In this document: in pieces, positions 42,004 through 50,612 of the stretch
Position numbering within the stretch: position 1 is the stretch's first letter
How the letters are laid out: every line of letters starts with the position of its first letter
Assembly (NCBI RefSeq): GCF_013044505.1
Contig: NZ_JABERD010000051.1
Span: forward strand, 1 to 53,457
Source of the DNA: Streptomyces sp. S3(2020)
Lineage (GTDB): Bacteria > Actinomycetota > Actinomycetes > Streptomycetales > Streptomycetaceae
Direction of reading: 5' to 3'
DNA: 53,457 nucleotides
Notes under the pieces: generated by a model
Seen by the model: the letters and a program-made list of their open reading frames with translations, nothing else
Database searches by the model: none
Told to the model about the DNA's origin: nothing
Program-made: the position numbers and the translations under genes

Positions 42004-43325
42004 CGCACCTCCTCCGCCAGCGCCACCAGTTCCTCGTCCGTGAGCAGCCGCTCGTGCGTGGCCATGAACTCCCGGGCCCGGGCGAGGACTTCGTCCACCT
42101 GGGCGGGGGCGAGCTCGACGCCGGCCTGCGCCAGCTTGTCGGTGAGTGTGTAGGGGCCGCTGTCCGGAGTGAAGGGCACGGTGCGTGTGTTGCCGACGAG
42201 GGCCGGCTCCAGGCAGTTGTGCAGGAGCGGGTCGACCTCGGTCTCCTGGGTGATGAGGTCCATGCCGCCCCAGCAGAAGGCGTGGGTGCCGGTGACCGGG
42301 TGGTTCCACGCCGGGTGATAGCCCGTCAGGGCCTCGGCGGTGCGGGCCAGTTCGGTCAGGCGGTCGGTTCTGATGCCCGTACGCACGCCGTACAGCGCCT
42401 CGAAGGCGAGGGCGGTCGCCGCCAGGTCGGCGTTGCCGGGGCCGCCGCAGTAGCCGTTGACCGACAGTTCGACGGCCGTGGCTCCGGCGCGGACGGCGGC
42501 GACCGCGCAGCCCACGGCCAGCCCGAACGTGTTGTGCGGATGCAGGCCCACCTCGGCATCGGGCGCGAGCGTCCGGGTGAGCCGTACGAGATGCGCGTAC
42601 GCCTCCGGACTCATCGCTCCCGGGCCGTCGAAGAGGGTGAGTTCCGTGGCCCCCGCCGCGGCGAGCGTGGTGACGGACTCCGCGTGGATCTCGTCCGTGG
42701 CGTAGGAGACCATGAGCAGCGGTACGACGACGTCGAGGCCGCGCTCCCTGGCGTACGTGACCAGCCGGGCGGCGCGCGTCAGCACGGCGGTCCGGTCGCG
42801 TGCCGTCGCGCCGGTGCGCCACTCCTCGCCGCGCCAGGCCTGGGCGTAGACGGGCGCCTGGTAGATGAGCGAGGTCTCGCCGAAGCCCTGCACCCACACC
42901 TGTACGGCGTCGTAGCCCGCGGCTGCGGCGCGGTCGATGTCCTCGGGGGAGCGCATCAGCGGGCAGACGATCCGGCACTCGGGGTTCTCGCCCTTGACCA
43001 GTTCGACCTCGGCCTTGAGGGCGGTGCCGTCCCGCCCGCCGAGGCCCGCCGTCACCACCTCGGCCACCCCGCTGCCCACCAGCCGGCGCAGGAACTCCGC
43101 CTTCGTGTCGGCGGACGCGACGACACCGGGCAGTGTCTCCACCGAGCGCAGGGTCGCGTCGCGCAGCCGGACCGAGGCCGGCAGTGAACCGACCACGTCC
43201 GTACGGCGGTTGAGCGGGCTGACCGACCAGCGGCCCGGTTCGTAGGCACCCGGCTCGCGGCGCCGCGCGAGTTCCGCGCGGAAGCGGGCGATCTCCTCCG
43301 GTGTGAACACAGGTGGCTTCTCCAT
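42000..43325 (-). CDS. HMG-CoA lyase-like / pyruvate carboxyltransferase domain protein
   Basis: A 441-residue TIM-barrel of the HMGL-like family, which includes HMG-CoA lyase, isopropylmalate synthase and 4-hydroxy-2-oxovalerate aldolase. The metal site appears as VRLRDATLRS (Arg-Asp near the strand 1 end), GLHPHNTFGLA (HxH) and VNGYCGGPGNADL, in the right order. It could be an aldolase or lyase for a hydroxy-acid intermediate. The ATG at 43325 was chosen; a further 30 codons upstream are open but would run through the operator sites. Confidence 0.8.
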   Translation of the reverse strand: MEKPPVFTPEEIARFRAELARRREPGAYEPGRWSVSPLNRRTDVVGSLPASVRLRDATLRSVETLPGVVASADTKAEFLRRLVGSGVAEVVTAGLGGRDGTALKAEVELVKGENPECRIVCPLMRSPEDIDRAAAAGYDAVQVWVQGFGETSLIYQAPVYAQAWRGEEWRTGATARDRTAVLTRAARLVTYARERGLDVVVPLLMVSYATDEIHAESVTTLAAAGATELTLFDGPGAMSPEAYAHLVRLTRTLAPDAEVGLHPHNTFGLAVGCAVAAVRAGATAVELSVNGYCGGPGNADLAATALAFEALYGVRTGIRTDRLTELARTAEALTGYHPAWNHPVTGTHAFCWGGMDLITQETEVDPLLHNCLEPALVGNTRTVPFTPDSGPYTLTDKLAQAGVELAPAQVDEVLARAREFMATHERLLTDEELVALAEEVR

Positions 43326-43343
43326 ACGACCATCCAAGCTCGG

Positions 43344-43434
43344 TGTCGACACTAAAGGCAATAGATCTGCGTCGCTGGTCCAGATCTGGTCTGGATGTTT
43401 ACTTTCTGTCGACACCTCGCTAAAACTGTCGACA
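43344..43434. promoter_or_regulatory. Three TGTCGACA operator sites in a divergent promoter region
   Basis: Sites at 43344-43351, 43407-43414 and 43427-43434 (the last extended to ACTGTCGACAGT). The second and third are exactly 20 bp apart, two helical turns. They lie between the HMGL-like gene and the SDR gene. The dyad is of the kind bound by GntR- or IclR-class regulators. CCAGATCTGG (43380-43389) is a further palindrome in the region. Confidence 0.65.
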
Positions 43435-43440
43435 GTTTCG

Positions 43441-43464
43441 TCCCTGATGGAGTCCCTGATGGAG
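43441..43464 (+). repeat. Tandem 12-bp duplication before the SDR ribosome site
   Basis: TCCCTGATGGAG occurs twice head to tail, followed by GAGAG before the GTG. It doubles the GGAG-like element; a small slippage duplication. Confidence 0.75.
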
Positions 43465-43474
43465 GAGAGCTTCC

Positions 43475-44299
43475 GTGACTCAAGACCTGCCCGACCAACG
43501 CCGCGGCCGCCTCGCGGGGCGGGTCGCCGTCATCGGCGGCGCCGGCAGCGTGGGCCCCGGCTGGGGCAACGGCCGCGCCACCGCCGTGATCTTCGCCCGC
43601 GAGGGCGCCACCGTCTTCCTGGCCGACCGGGACAAGGAGTCCCTGGAGGTCACCGCACGACAGATCCGCGAGGAGGGCGGCACCGCGCACACGGCGGTCC
43701 TCGACGTCACCGAACCGACCGCGGTGGAGGCCTACTTCGACGAGTGCGAGCGGGCGGCCGGCCGGATCGACGTCCTCGTCAACAACGTCGGCGGCTCCCG
43801 CGCCGGAGGCGCCGTCGAACTGAGCGTCGAGGACTGGGAGAGTCAGCTCCGTACCAATCTGACCAGCGCCTTCCTCGCCTGCAAGCACGTCATCCCGGTC
43901 ATGCGGCGCGGCGGCGGGGGCGCCATCGTCAACACCGCCTCGGCGTCCGGGCTGCGCTGGACGGGCGCGGCACAGGTCGGGTACGCGGCGGCCAAGGCCG
44001 CGGTCATCCAGCTGTCCCGCGTCACGGCCGTCGAGTACGCGCCCGACCGCATCCGGGTGAACACCGTCGTCCCCGGCCAGCTGCACACCCCGATGGTCGA
44101 GGCCCGGCTCGCCCACCAGCGCGCGGACGGTGACGTGACGAAGCTGCTCGCCCAACGGCAGGCCAGGATCCCGCTCGGCTTCATGGGCGACGGCCGGGAC
44201 ACCGCGTACGCGGCACTCTTCCTCGCCTCCGACGAGGCGCGCTTCGTCACCGGTACGGAGATCGTCGTCGACGGCGGAATGACGGCGCGCTGTGACTGA
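43475..44299 (+). CDS. SDR family oxidoreductase
   Basis: A 274-residue short-chain dehydrogenase. The coenzyme loop is GGAGSVGPGWGNG, a longer variant of TGxxxGIG; then LVNNVGG, Ser in NTASASG, and the catalytic YAAAK. C-terminal VNTVVPGQLHTPM is typical. GGAGGAGAG precedes the GTG. First gene of an operon with the LigI-like hydrolase, under the TGTCGACA sites; probably oxidises a hydroxy intermediate with NAD(P). Confidence 0.88.
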   Translation: MTQDLPDQRRGRLAGRVAVIGGAGSVGPGWGNGRATAVIFAREGATVFLADRDKESLEVTARQIREEGGTAHTAVLDVTEPTAVEAYFDECERAAGRIDVLVNNVGGSRAGGAVELSVEDWESQLRTNLTSAFLACKHVIPVMRRGGGGAIVNTASASGLRWTGAAQVGYAAAKAAVIQLSRVTAVEYAPDRIRVNTVVPGQLHTPMVEARLAHQRADGDVTKLLAQRQARIPLGFMGDGRDTAYAALFLASDEARFVTGTEIVVDGGMTARCD

Positions 44300-45191
44300 G
44301 CCCGCCCTCCAGGCCTCCCCGGGCTGCCCGCCCCCGCACCCGGCTCCGCGCAGGCCGGTCCTGGCGCTGCCGCGGGACAGCTGCGACGCCCACTGCCATG
44401 TCCTCGGCCCCGCCGACGTCTTCCCGTACGCCCGCGACCGCACCTTCACCCCGCTCGACGCGCCCAAGGAACAACTCCGGGCGCTCCACGCCCACCTGGG
44501 GCTGACCCGGGCCGTGGTCGTCCAGTCCTCCTGTCACGGCCACGACCACGCCGTGCTGCTGGACGCGCTGCGGTCCGGCGGCGGGCGGCTGAGGGGAGTG
44601 GCGCTGGTCGGCGAGACGACGACCCGGGCCGAGATCGAGCGGCTCCACCTCGCCGGGGTACGCGCCTTCCGGCTCAACTTCCTCCCGCATCTGCGCACCC
44701 CGCCCACCCGGGCCGAGATCGACTCGGTGCTGGAACGCGTCGACGGACTCGGCTGGGCGGCCCAACTCCACGTCCAGGGTGGGGAGATCGCCGGACTGGA
44801 TGCCGTCGTGCGGGCTCTGCCCGGGCGCACGGTCGTCGATCACATGGGCCGCGTCGACCTCGCCGAGGGGCTCGACAGCCAGGCGCTGCGCGGCCTGCGT
44901 GCCCTGCTCGACACGGGACGCGTGTGGGTGAAGGTCAGCGGTGTCGACCGGATCTCGCGCCAGGGGCCGCCCTACGGCGACGCCGTGGCCGTGGCCGCCT
45001 CACTGGTGGCCCACGCGCCGGAACGCGTGGTGTGGGGCACCGACTATCCGCACGTCAACATCGTCGGCGAGGCCCCCGACGACGGCCTGCTCGTCGACCT
45101 CGTCGGGCGCATCGCACCCGACCCCGCGCATCTGCGGCGGTTGCTGGTCGACAACCCGGCCGAACTCTATGACTTCCCGTCAGCTTCCTGA
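44292..45191 (+). CDS. Amidohydrolase (TIM-barrel) of the LigI-like lactonase group
   Basis: A 299-residue amidohydrolase-superfamily protein: N-terminal DAHCHVLGP (HxH), VVVQSSCHGHDHAVLLDAL, VVDHMGRVD and the strand 8 Asp in WGTDYPHVN. The segment FPYARDRTFTPLDAPKEQL is characteristic of 2-pyrone-4,6-dicarboxylate lactonase and its relatives, which hydrolyse lactones made from aromatic ring fission or aldarates. The GTG start overlaps the SDR stop by eight bases. Substrate not known. Confidence 0.82.
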   Translation: MTEPALQASPGCPPPHPAPRRPVLALPRDSCDAHCHVLGPADVFPYARDRTFTPLDAPKEQLRALHAHLGLTRAVVVQSSCHGHDHAVLLDALRSGGGRLRGVALVGETTTRAEIERLHLAGVRAFRLNFLPHLRTPPTRAEIDSVLERVDGLGWAAQLHVQGGEIAGLDAVVRALPGRTVVDHMGRVDLAEGLDSQALRGLRALLDTGRVWVKVSGVDRISRQGPPYGDAVAVAASLVAHAPERVVWGTDYPHVNIVGEAPDDGLLVDLVGRIAPDPAHLRRLLVDNPAELYDFPSAS

Positions 45192-45274
45192 CTTTCCTGA
45201 GAGCGCGATATGAGTTCACGAGTGTCGGCAGAGATGCCAGGTATTTCGCTGTCACATCCCTTGAAGCGCCAAAG

Positions 45275-45282
45275 TGTCGACA
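45275..45282. promoter_or_regulatory. TGTCGACA operator upstream of the FAD oxidase/importer operon
   Basis: Fourth copy of the motif, extended as AGTGTCGACAGT, 40 bases before the ATG of the FAD enzyme. It ties this operon to the divergent region at 43344-43434. Confidence 0.6.
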
Positions 45283-45321
45283 GTAGTGTCCCGACTCGAA
45301 CCCCACGTGAGGAGAACGGCC

Positions 45322-46689
45322 ATGCCTGAGCTTCCCCGCGACAGGCTCCTCCGACGCGGCGAGCCGGCGTACGAACGGGCCCGCCTCGACGCGGTCTGGA
45401 ACGAACGCAAGCCCGACCGCCACCCGGACGTCATCGTGCTCGCCGAGAGCGAGCGGGACGTGGTCGCCGCCGTACGCCTCGCACGGAGCGAGGGGCTGGC
45501 CATCGGGATCCGTTCCGGTGGCCACAGCTGGGTGGGCAACGGGGTGCGCGACGGCGGCATGCTCCTCGACCTGTCACGCCTGGCGGACATCACCGTCGAC
45601 CCGGCGCAGCGGACGGCCGCCGTTCAACCGGCCGTGACAGGACCGGCGTTGCTCGAACAGCTCGCCCCGCACGGCCTGTTCTTCCCCACCGGCCACGCAC
45701 CCACGGTCGGCGTCGGCGGTTTCCTCCTCGGCGGCGGCTACGGCTGGGACTCACGACGTCTGGGCCCCGCCTGTCTGAGCATCGAGGCCGTCGACGTCGT
45801 CCTCGCCGACGGCACCCTCGTGCACGCCACCGACGACACCCACCCCGACCTGCTGTGGGCGGCACGCGGCAGCGGCCCCGGCTTCTTCGGCGTGGTCACC
45901 CGCTTCCACCTGAACCTGCACGACCTGCCCCGCCGCATCCTGCGCACCGCCCACACCTACCCCCTCGACCTGCTCGACGAGGTGCTCGCCTGGTCCTACG
46001 ACACCCTCGACCACCTCGATCCCGCCGTCGAGTTCTCGGCGAAGGTCGGCTTCTCCCCCTGGCTCGAACGGCAGACCGTCTCCGTCACGGCCACCGCCTT
46101 CTGCGACACGGACGAGAACCCCCTCGCCCCCCTGGAGGACGCGCCCTTCCGGGACCGGGCCGTGCGCGCGGTGGTCGCGCAGGAGACCACCATGGCCGAG
46201 CTGTACGACTACGCCGACCGTATGACCCCGCCCGGTATGCGCTGGGCCCTCGACGGGATCTGGACCGACGAACCGGTCGACAAGGTCCTGGAAGCCTCCC
46301 GGCCGCTGTTCGACGCCATCCCCGACACCACCAGCCATGTGCTGTGGATGCTGTGGGGCGGTTTCCCGGAGCGGCCGAACGCCTGCTGGTCCAGCCAGGC
46401 CAAGCTCTACCTCTCACCCAACGCCGGCTGGACCGACCCCGCCGAGGACCTCGCCCACGAGCACTGGACCCACGGCCTCCTCGCCGGCATCCAGCACCTG
46501 TCCAAGGGCCTTCAGTTCTCCGACAACAACCTCGCCGACCGCTTCGACCACGGACTCAGCCCGGCCAACTCCGCACGCCTGGAACAGATCCGTTCCCTGT
46601 ACGACCCCGACGGACTGTTCCGCACCTATATGACCCCGCAGGAATCCACGACCGCCTACGCCGCCGCGGGACGCGCGCGGACCCACTGA
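45322..46689 (+). CDS. FAD-linked oxidoreductase (berberine-bridge-enzyme-like)
   Basis: A 455-residue PCMH-type FAD protein. IRSGGHSW (His68) is the site of covalent flavin linkage; the second linkage Cys of bicovalent members is replaced by Ala126 in TGHAPTVGVGG. A C-terminal BBE segment is seen (RFDHGLSPANSARLEQIRSLYDPDGLF) but without the usual Asn-Y-x-N. TGAGGAG precedes the ATG at 45322. Likely oxidises an alcohol or amine group of the imported substrate using oxygen. No secretion signal, so cytosolic. Confidence 0.83.
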   Translation: MPELPRDRLLRRGEPAYERARLDAVWNERKPDRHPDVIVLAESERDVVAAVRLARSEGLAIGIRSGGHSWVGNGVRDGGMLLDLSRLADITVDPAQRTAAVQPAVTGPALLEQLAPHGLFFPTGHAPTVGVGGFLLGGGYGWDSRRLGPACLSIEAVDVVLADGTLVHATDDTHPDLLWAARGSGPGFFGVVTRFHLNLHDLPRRILRTAHTYPLDLLDEVLAWSYDTLDHLDPAVEFSAKVGFSPWLERQTVSVTATAFCDTDENPLAPLEDAPFRDRAVRAVVAQETTMAELYDYADRMTPPGMRWALDGIWTDEPVDKVLEASRPLFDAIPDTTSHVLWMLWGGFPERPNACWSSQAKLYLSPNAGWTDPAEDLAHEHWTHGLLAGIQHLSKGLQFSDNNLADRFDHGLSPANSARLEQIRSLYDPDGLFRTYMTPQESTTAYAAAGRARTH

Positions 46690-46703
46690 AGGAGAGCCGT
46701 TCC

Positions 46704-47726
46704 ATGCACAACCGTTCCCTGCACACCACGAGAAACCCGCGGCGCCGCACCCTGCTCGCCCTCCCCGCACTGGCCGTCACCCTGTCGCTCGCCGCCACCG
46801 CCTGCGGCGGCGACTCGGACGCCGCCACCACCAGCGACGGCAAGGCGAAGGTCACCGTCCTGCGCTCCAACGGAGCCATCTTCGAACCGCTCTACATCGC
46901 CCAGCAGCAGGGCTACTTCAAGGACGCCGGCCTCGACGTCACCATCAAGGCCGGCGCCCAGGACACCTCCCAGAACGCGCCCTCCGTCCTCAACGGCGAG
47001 GCCCAGTTCGCCATGACGGACAGCTCCGGCTTCCTCAAGAGCGCCGCCGCCGACATGCCGCTGAGAATCGTGACAGGGCTCCAGTCGGCGACCACGAAGA
47101 CCGACCCCACCGACGGACTGCTGGTCGAGAAGAGCAGCGAGATCGAGTCGTTCAAGGACCTGGAGGGCAAGACCGTCGGCATCTCCGCCCTCGGCGGCAC
47201 CATCCAGTTCATCTGCGAGTACCTGGTGCAGAAGGACGGCGGCGACCCGAAGAAGGTCAAGTTCGTCGCCCTGCCGACGACCTCCCTCACCGACGCCGCC
47301 ACCTCCGGCAAGACGGACGCGATCTTCTCCTTCGGCCCGTTCTACTTCGCCGGCCTCGACAGCGGACTGCGCTCCATCGGCAACGGCATGAACGACGTGC
47401 CCGGCATGGTCCAGGGCCTGCTGTTCTCCAGCCAGGAGTACCTGTCGAAGAACGAGGACACCGCGAAGAAGTTCATCGAGGCCGTCGCCAAGGCCATCGA
47501 CTACGCCAACGAGAACCCCGCCGCCGTCAAGGCGATCGACAAGAAGTACACCCAGGTCCCGGCCGCCTTCATCGACGCACACGACACCAACCACTACGAC
47601 AGGACCCTCAACACGACCGTCATGCGCACGGTGATCACCAAGATGCACGAGTTCGACCTGCTCGACAACGAGCCCAAGGACGAGGCCGTCTACTGGGACC
47701 AGGCCCCGACCTCGGCCGGGGAGTAA
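46704..47726 (+). CDS. ABC transporter substrate-binding lipoprotein (SsuA/NMT1-like)
   Basis: A 340-residue lipoprotein: basic start, core, lipobox ATAC with Cys34, Asp/Ser/Thr linker. The mature fold begins VTVLRSNGAIFEPLYIAQQQGYFKDAGLDV, typical of NMT1/THI5-like binding proteins of nitrate, sulfonate, taurine and pyrimidine importers. AAGGAGAG precedes the ATG, 12 bases after the FAD gene. With two permeases and an ATPase it forms a complete importer. Confidence 0.9.
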   Translation: MHNRSLHTTRNPRRRTLLALPALAVTLSLAATACGGDSDAATTSDGKAKVTVLRSNGAIFEPLYIAQQQGYFKDAGLDVTIKAGAQDTSQNAPSVLNGEAQFAMTDSSGFLKSAAADMPLRIVTGLQSATTKTDPTDGLLVEKSSEIESFKDLEGKTVGISALGGTIQFICEYLVQKDGGDPKKVKFVALPTTSLTDAATSGKTDAIFSFGPFYFAGLDSGLRSIGNGMNDVPGMVQGLLFSSQEYLSKNEDTAKKFIEAVAKAIDYANENPAAVKAIDKKYTQVPAAFIDAHDTNHYDRTLNTTVMRTVITKMHEFDLLDNEPKDEAVYWDQAPTSAGE

Positions 47727-47728
47727 CG

Positions 47729-48496
47729 ATGGCCAAGGTCCGACTGCTGCAACTCGGCGCCCTCGGCGCCGTGTTGCTGCTGTGGGCGATCGTCTCCGCC
47801 GTGGGCGTGGTCAGTTCGACCGCGCTCCCGGGCCCGGCCTCCGTGGCCGCCGCCCTGGGCGAGCTGCTCGGCAGCGGAGCGTTCTGGCAGGCGGTGGGGG
47901 AGACCCTGCGGGGCGCGGTCACCGGACTGGTGGTGGCGATCGCCGTGGGGATCCCGATCGGTCTGGTGACCGGCGTGTACGCGGCGGCCGAGGAATCCTC
48001 CCGGCTGCTCATGGAGATCCTCAGATCCTTCCCGGTGATCGCCCTCCTCCCGGTGTTCCTGCTGGTCCTCGGCTCGACACCGGGCATGAAGGCCACCGTC
48101 GTCTTCATCGCCTGCGTCTTCCCGGTACTGCTCCAGGCCCAGTACGGAGCCCGCAGCGTCAGCCAGGCCGTACGCGAGACCGCCCGCGGCTACCGCATCC
48201 CCTGGCTGCTGCAACTGCGCCGGGTGGTCCTGCCGGCCGCGGCCCCCTCGATCATGACGGGGCTACGACTGGCGGCGACGACCTCGGTCCTGGTCTCCAT
48301 CGGCGTCGAGGTGCTCACCACCCTGCCCGGCATCGGCCACATGATCATGGAGTCGCAGCAGGCGGGCGCCTCCGCACGGGCCTACGCCTACATCCTGACC
48401 GCCGGGACCATCGGCTACACGATCACCCTGCTCGCGCAGTCCGCCGAGCACCGGCTGCTGCGCTGGCGCCCGCCCACGCACACGGGAGAGGAGTAA
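47729..48496 (+). CDS. ABC transporter permease, SsuC-like
   Basis: A 255-residue permease with six hydrophobic helices and the BPD_transp_1 loop ETARGYRIPWLLQLRRVVLPAAAPS. Begins two bases after the binding-protein stop. Confidence 0.92.
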   Translation: MAKVRLLQLGALGAVLLLWAIVSAVGVVSSTALPGPASVAAALGELLGSGAFWQAVGETLRGAVTGLVVAIAVGIPIGLVTGVYAAAEESSRLLMEILRSFPVIALLPVFLLVLGSTPGMKATVVFIACVFPVLLQAQYGARSVSQAVRETARGYRIPWLLQLRRVVLPAAAPSIMTGLRLAATTSVLVSIGVEVLTTLPGIGHMIMESQQAGASARAYAYILTAGTIGYTITLLAQSAEHRLLRWRPPTHTGEE

Positions 48497-48500
48497 CCGC

Positions 48501-49316
48501 GTGCCCTGGAAGCCGATCCTGCGCCAACTCTGGCTGCCCGCCCTGGTGTTCGCCGTCCTCCTGATGGCGACCGCGGGCAGCACCAGCTTCTACTTCCCGC
48601 CCCTCACCGAGGTACTCGGCACCCTGTGGGACGAGCTCCTGCACGAGGGACTCTTCGGCGACCTGCTGTTCAGCCTGCGCAACATCCTGTGCGGACTGGC
48701 CCTGGCCACCGTCGTCGGGGTCGGCGCCGGACTCGTCATCGGCGAGATCCGCACCCTGCGCCTGGCCACCGGCCCCCTCCTCGACTTCGCCCGCGCCACC
48801 CCCACGGTCGGATTCGTCCCCGTCATCATCCTCACCCTGGGCATCGGATCGGGACCGAAGATCTTCCTGATCTTCCTCGGCTCGGTGTGGCCGATCCTGC
48901 TCAACACGGTCAGCGGCGTCCAGGCCATCGGCCCGGCCGTCCACGAGACCGCCCGCGGCTACCGCATCCCCTGGCCGCTCAGACTGCGCCGGGTGATCCT
49001 GCCCGGCGCACTGCCCCAGATCCTCGCGGGCATCAGGGTCGCCCTGTCCATCGCCGTCGTCCTCATGGTCGTCAGCGAGATCTACGGCTCACCCGTGGGC
49101 CTCGGCAACTTCATCCTCCAGAGCGGCTCCAGCTTCCACGTCGCCGAGACCTGGGCCGGAACCATCCTCATCGGCATCCTCGGCTACGCCCTGAGCGTGC
49201 TGCTCCTCCTCGTCGAACACCGCCTGCTCGGCTGGTACCACGAGCGCGCACCCCGGACCCGCTCACCGCGACCGGCCGTCACCGAGAGCATCAAGAGCAA
49301 CGGAGTCGCCGTATGA
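48501..49316 (+). CDS. ABC transporter permease, SsuC-like (second)
   Basis: A 271-residue permease, homologous to the preceding one (loop ETARGYRIPWPLRLRRVILPGALPQ). GTG start four bases after the previous stop; its end overlaps the ATPase ATG by four bases. The two permeases probably arose by duplication and form a heterodimer, where SsuC systems usually use a homodimer. Confidence 0.92.
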   Translation: MPWKPILRQLWLPALVFAVLLMATAGSTSFYFPPLTEVLGTLWDELLHEGLFGDLLFSLRNILCGLALATVVGVGAGLVIGEIRTLRLATGPLLDFARATPTVGFVPVIILTLGIGSGPKIFLIFLGSVWPILLNTVSGVQAIGPAVHETARGYRIPWPLRLRRVILPGALPQILAGIRVALSIAVVLMVVSEIYGSPVGLGNFILQSGSSFHVAETWAGTILIGILGYALSVLLLLVEHRLLGWYHERAPRTRSPRPAVTESIKSNGVAV

Positions 49317-50107
49317 CACGAGGATCCACCCTGTACGTCGAGGACCTCTCCATGTCCTTCGGGGACCACCGGGTGCTCGACGGCCTGGCCCTGAGCGTCG
49401 ACCCGGGGGAGTCCGTGTGCATCGTCGGCCCCTCCGGCGCCGGCAAGACGACCCTGCTGCGCTGCCTGGCCGGGCTGACCCGCCCCACCGCGGGCCGGGT
49501 CCGCTACGGCGACCAACCGCTCACCGAGCCCCACCCGGACATCGCCGTCGTCTCCCAGGACTACCGCGGCTCCCTGCTGCCCTGGCTGCGCGCCTGGGAC
49601 AACGTCGCCTTCCCCCTCCAGGGGCGGGGCGTGAAGAAGGCCGTACGCAGACAGCGGGCCCTGGAGTGCCTGGAGGCGGTCGGTCTGCCCGACGTCGGCG
49701 ACAAATACCCCTGGCAGCTCTCCGGCGGTATGCAGCAGCGGGTGGCCATCGCCCGCGGACTCGCCTACGACGCCCCCGTACTGCTCATGGACGAGCCCTT
49801 CGGGTCGGTCGACGCGCAGTCCCGCTTCGACCTGGAGGACCTCACCCTGCGACTGCGCCGCGAACTCGGCATCACCGTCCTCGTCGTCACCCACGACATC
49901 GACGAGGCCGTCTACCTCGGCGACCGCGTCATCGTGCTCGGCGGCAGGCCGACCGCGGTCCTCGACAACCTCACCATCCCGCTCGGCCCCGACCGCGACC
50001 AGCTCACGACCCGGGCCGACCCCCGCTTCGCCGAACTGCGCACCCGCGTCCTGGCACTGATCCGCGGCGAGAAGGTGCCCTCGGGTCCGGCGGCGGCACG
50101 ACGGTGA
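49313..50107 (+). CDS. ABC transporter ATP-binding protein, SsuB-like
   Basis: A 264-residue ATPase: Walker A GPSGAGKTT, signature LSGGMQQRVAIARGL, Walker B VLLMDEPFGSVD, H-loop VTHDIDEAV. Couples to the two permeases upstream. The stop overlaps the VOC gene start (GTGA). Confidence 0.93.
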   Translation: MTRGSTLYVEDLSMSFGDHRVLDGLALSVDPGESVCIVGPSGAGKTTLLRCLAGLTRPTAGRVRYGDQPLTEPHPDIAVVSQDYRGSLLPWLRAWDNVAFPLQGRGVKKAVRRQRALECLEAVGLPDVGDKYPWQLSGGMQQRVAIARGLAYDAPVLLMDEPFGSVDAQSRFDLEDLTLRLRRELGITVLVVTHDIDEAVYLGDRVIVLGGRPTAVLDNLTIPLGPDRDQLTTRADPRFAELRTRVLALIRGEKVPSGPAAARR

Positions 50108-50523
50108 CCACCAGGTTCGACCACATCGGCATCTCCGTGCCGGACCTGCTGGCCGCCGTCATCTGGTACCGCAGGGCGCTGCACCTCACCGAGGAGCGCG
50201 CCTTCGCGGTCCCCGGCACCGATCTGCGCGGAGTGATGCTCCGTCACCCCAGCGGCTACCGCGTCGAACTGCTCCATCGGCCGGCCGCCGCACCGGGTAT
50301 CGCGGCCGACAGCCCCGTGCAGGCCGCGGGCACGCTCGGCTACGGACATCTGTGCCTGAGCGTCGACACCCCCGACGAGGTCGACACCGAGTACGCCCGG
50401 CTCGTCGCCGCCGGCGCGGGCGTACGGATCAGCCCGTGCCCCGCACCGCGGCCGGACGCACGGATGGCGTTCGTGTCCGACCCGTTCGGCAATCTCATCG
50501 AACTGATCAACCGGGCCCCCTGA
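50104..50523 (+). CDS. VOC family protein (glyoxalase/extradiol dioxygenase fold)
   Basis: A 139-residue single VOC module pair. Candidate metal ligands: His in FDHIGISVPD, His in YGHLCLSVDTPD and Glu in GNLIELI, the 2-His-1-Glu set. Length suits a small lyase, isomerase or ring-cleavage enzyme rather than a two-module extradiol dioxygenase. Coupled to the importer ATPase, so likely a catabolic step on the imported compound. Confidence 0.85.
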   Translation: MTTRFDHIGISVPDLLAAVIWYRRALHLTEERAFAVPGTDLRGVMLRHPSGYRVELLHRPAAAPGIAADSPVQAAGTLGYGHLCLSVDTPDEVDTEYARLVAAGAGVRISPCPAPRPDARMAFVSDPFGNLIELINRAP

Positions 50524-50550
50524 CCGCCCGGTTCACCTACCCCTCACCCC

Positions 50551-50578
50551 GGCCGACCGCCACCCCCGTCGGTCAGCC
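50551..50578 (+). terminator. Weak hairpin after the importer operon
   Basis: GACCG (50555-50559) and CGGTC (50570-50574), flanked by GGC/GCC with one mismatch, 10-base loop, about 30 bases past the VOC stop. A modest terminator candidate. Confidence 0.35.
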
Positions 50579-50612
50579 ATGCCTGAAAACCACTAGGAAC
50601 AAGGGAGTTCAC

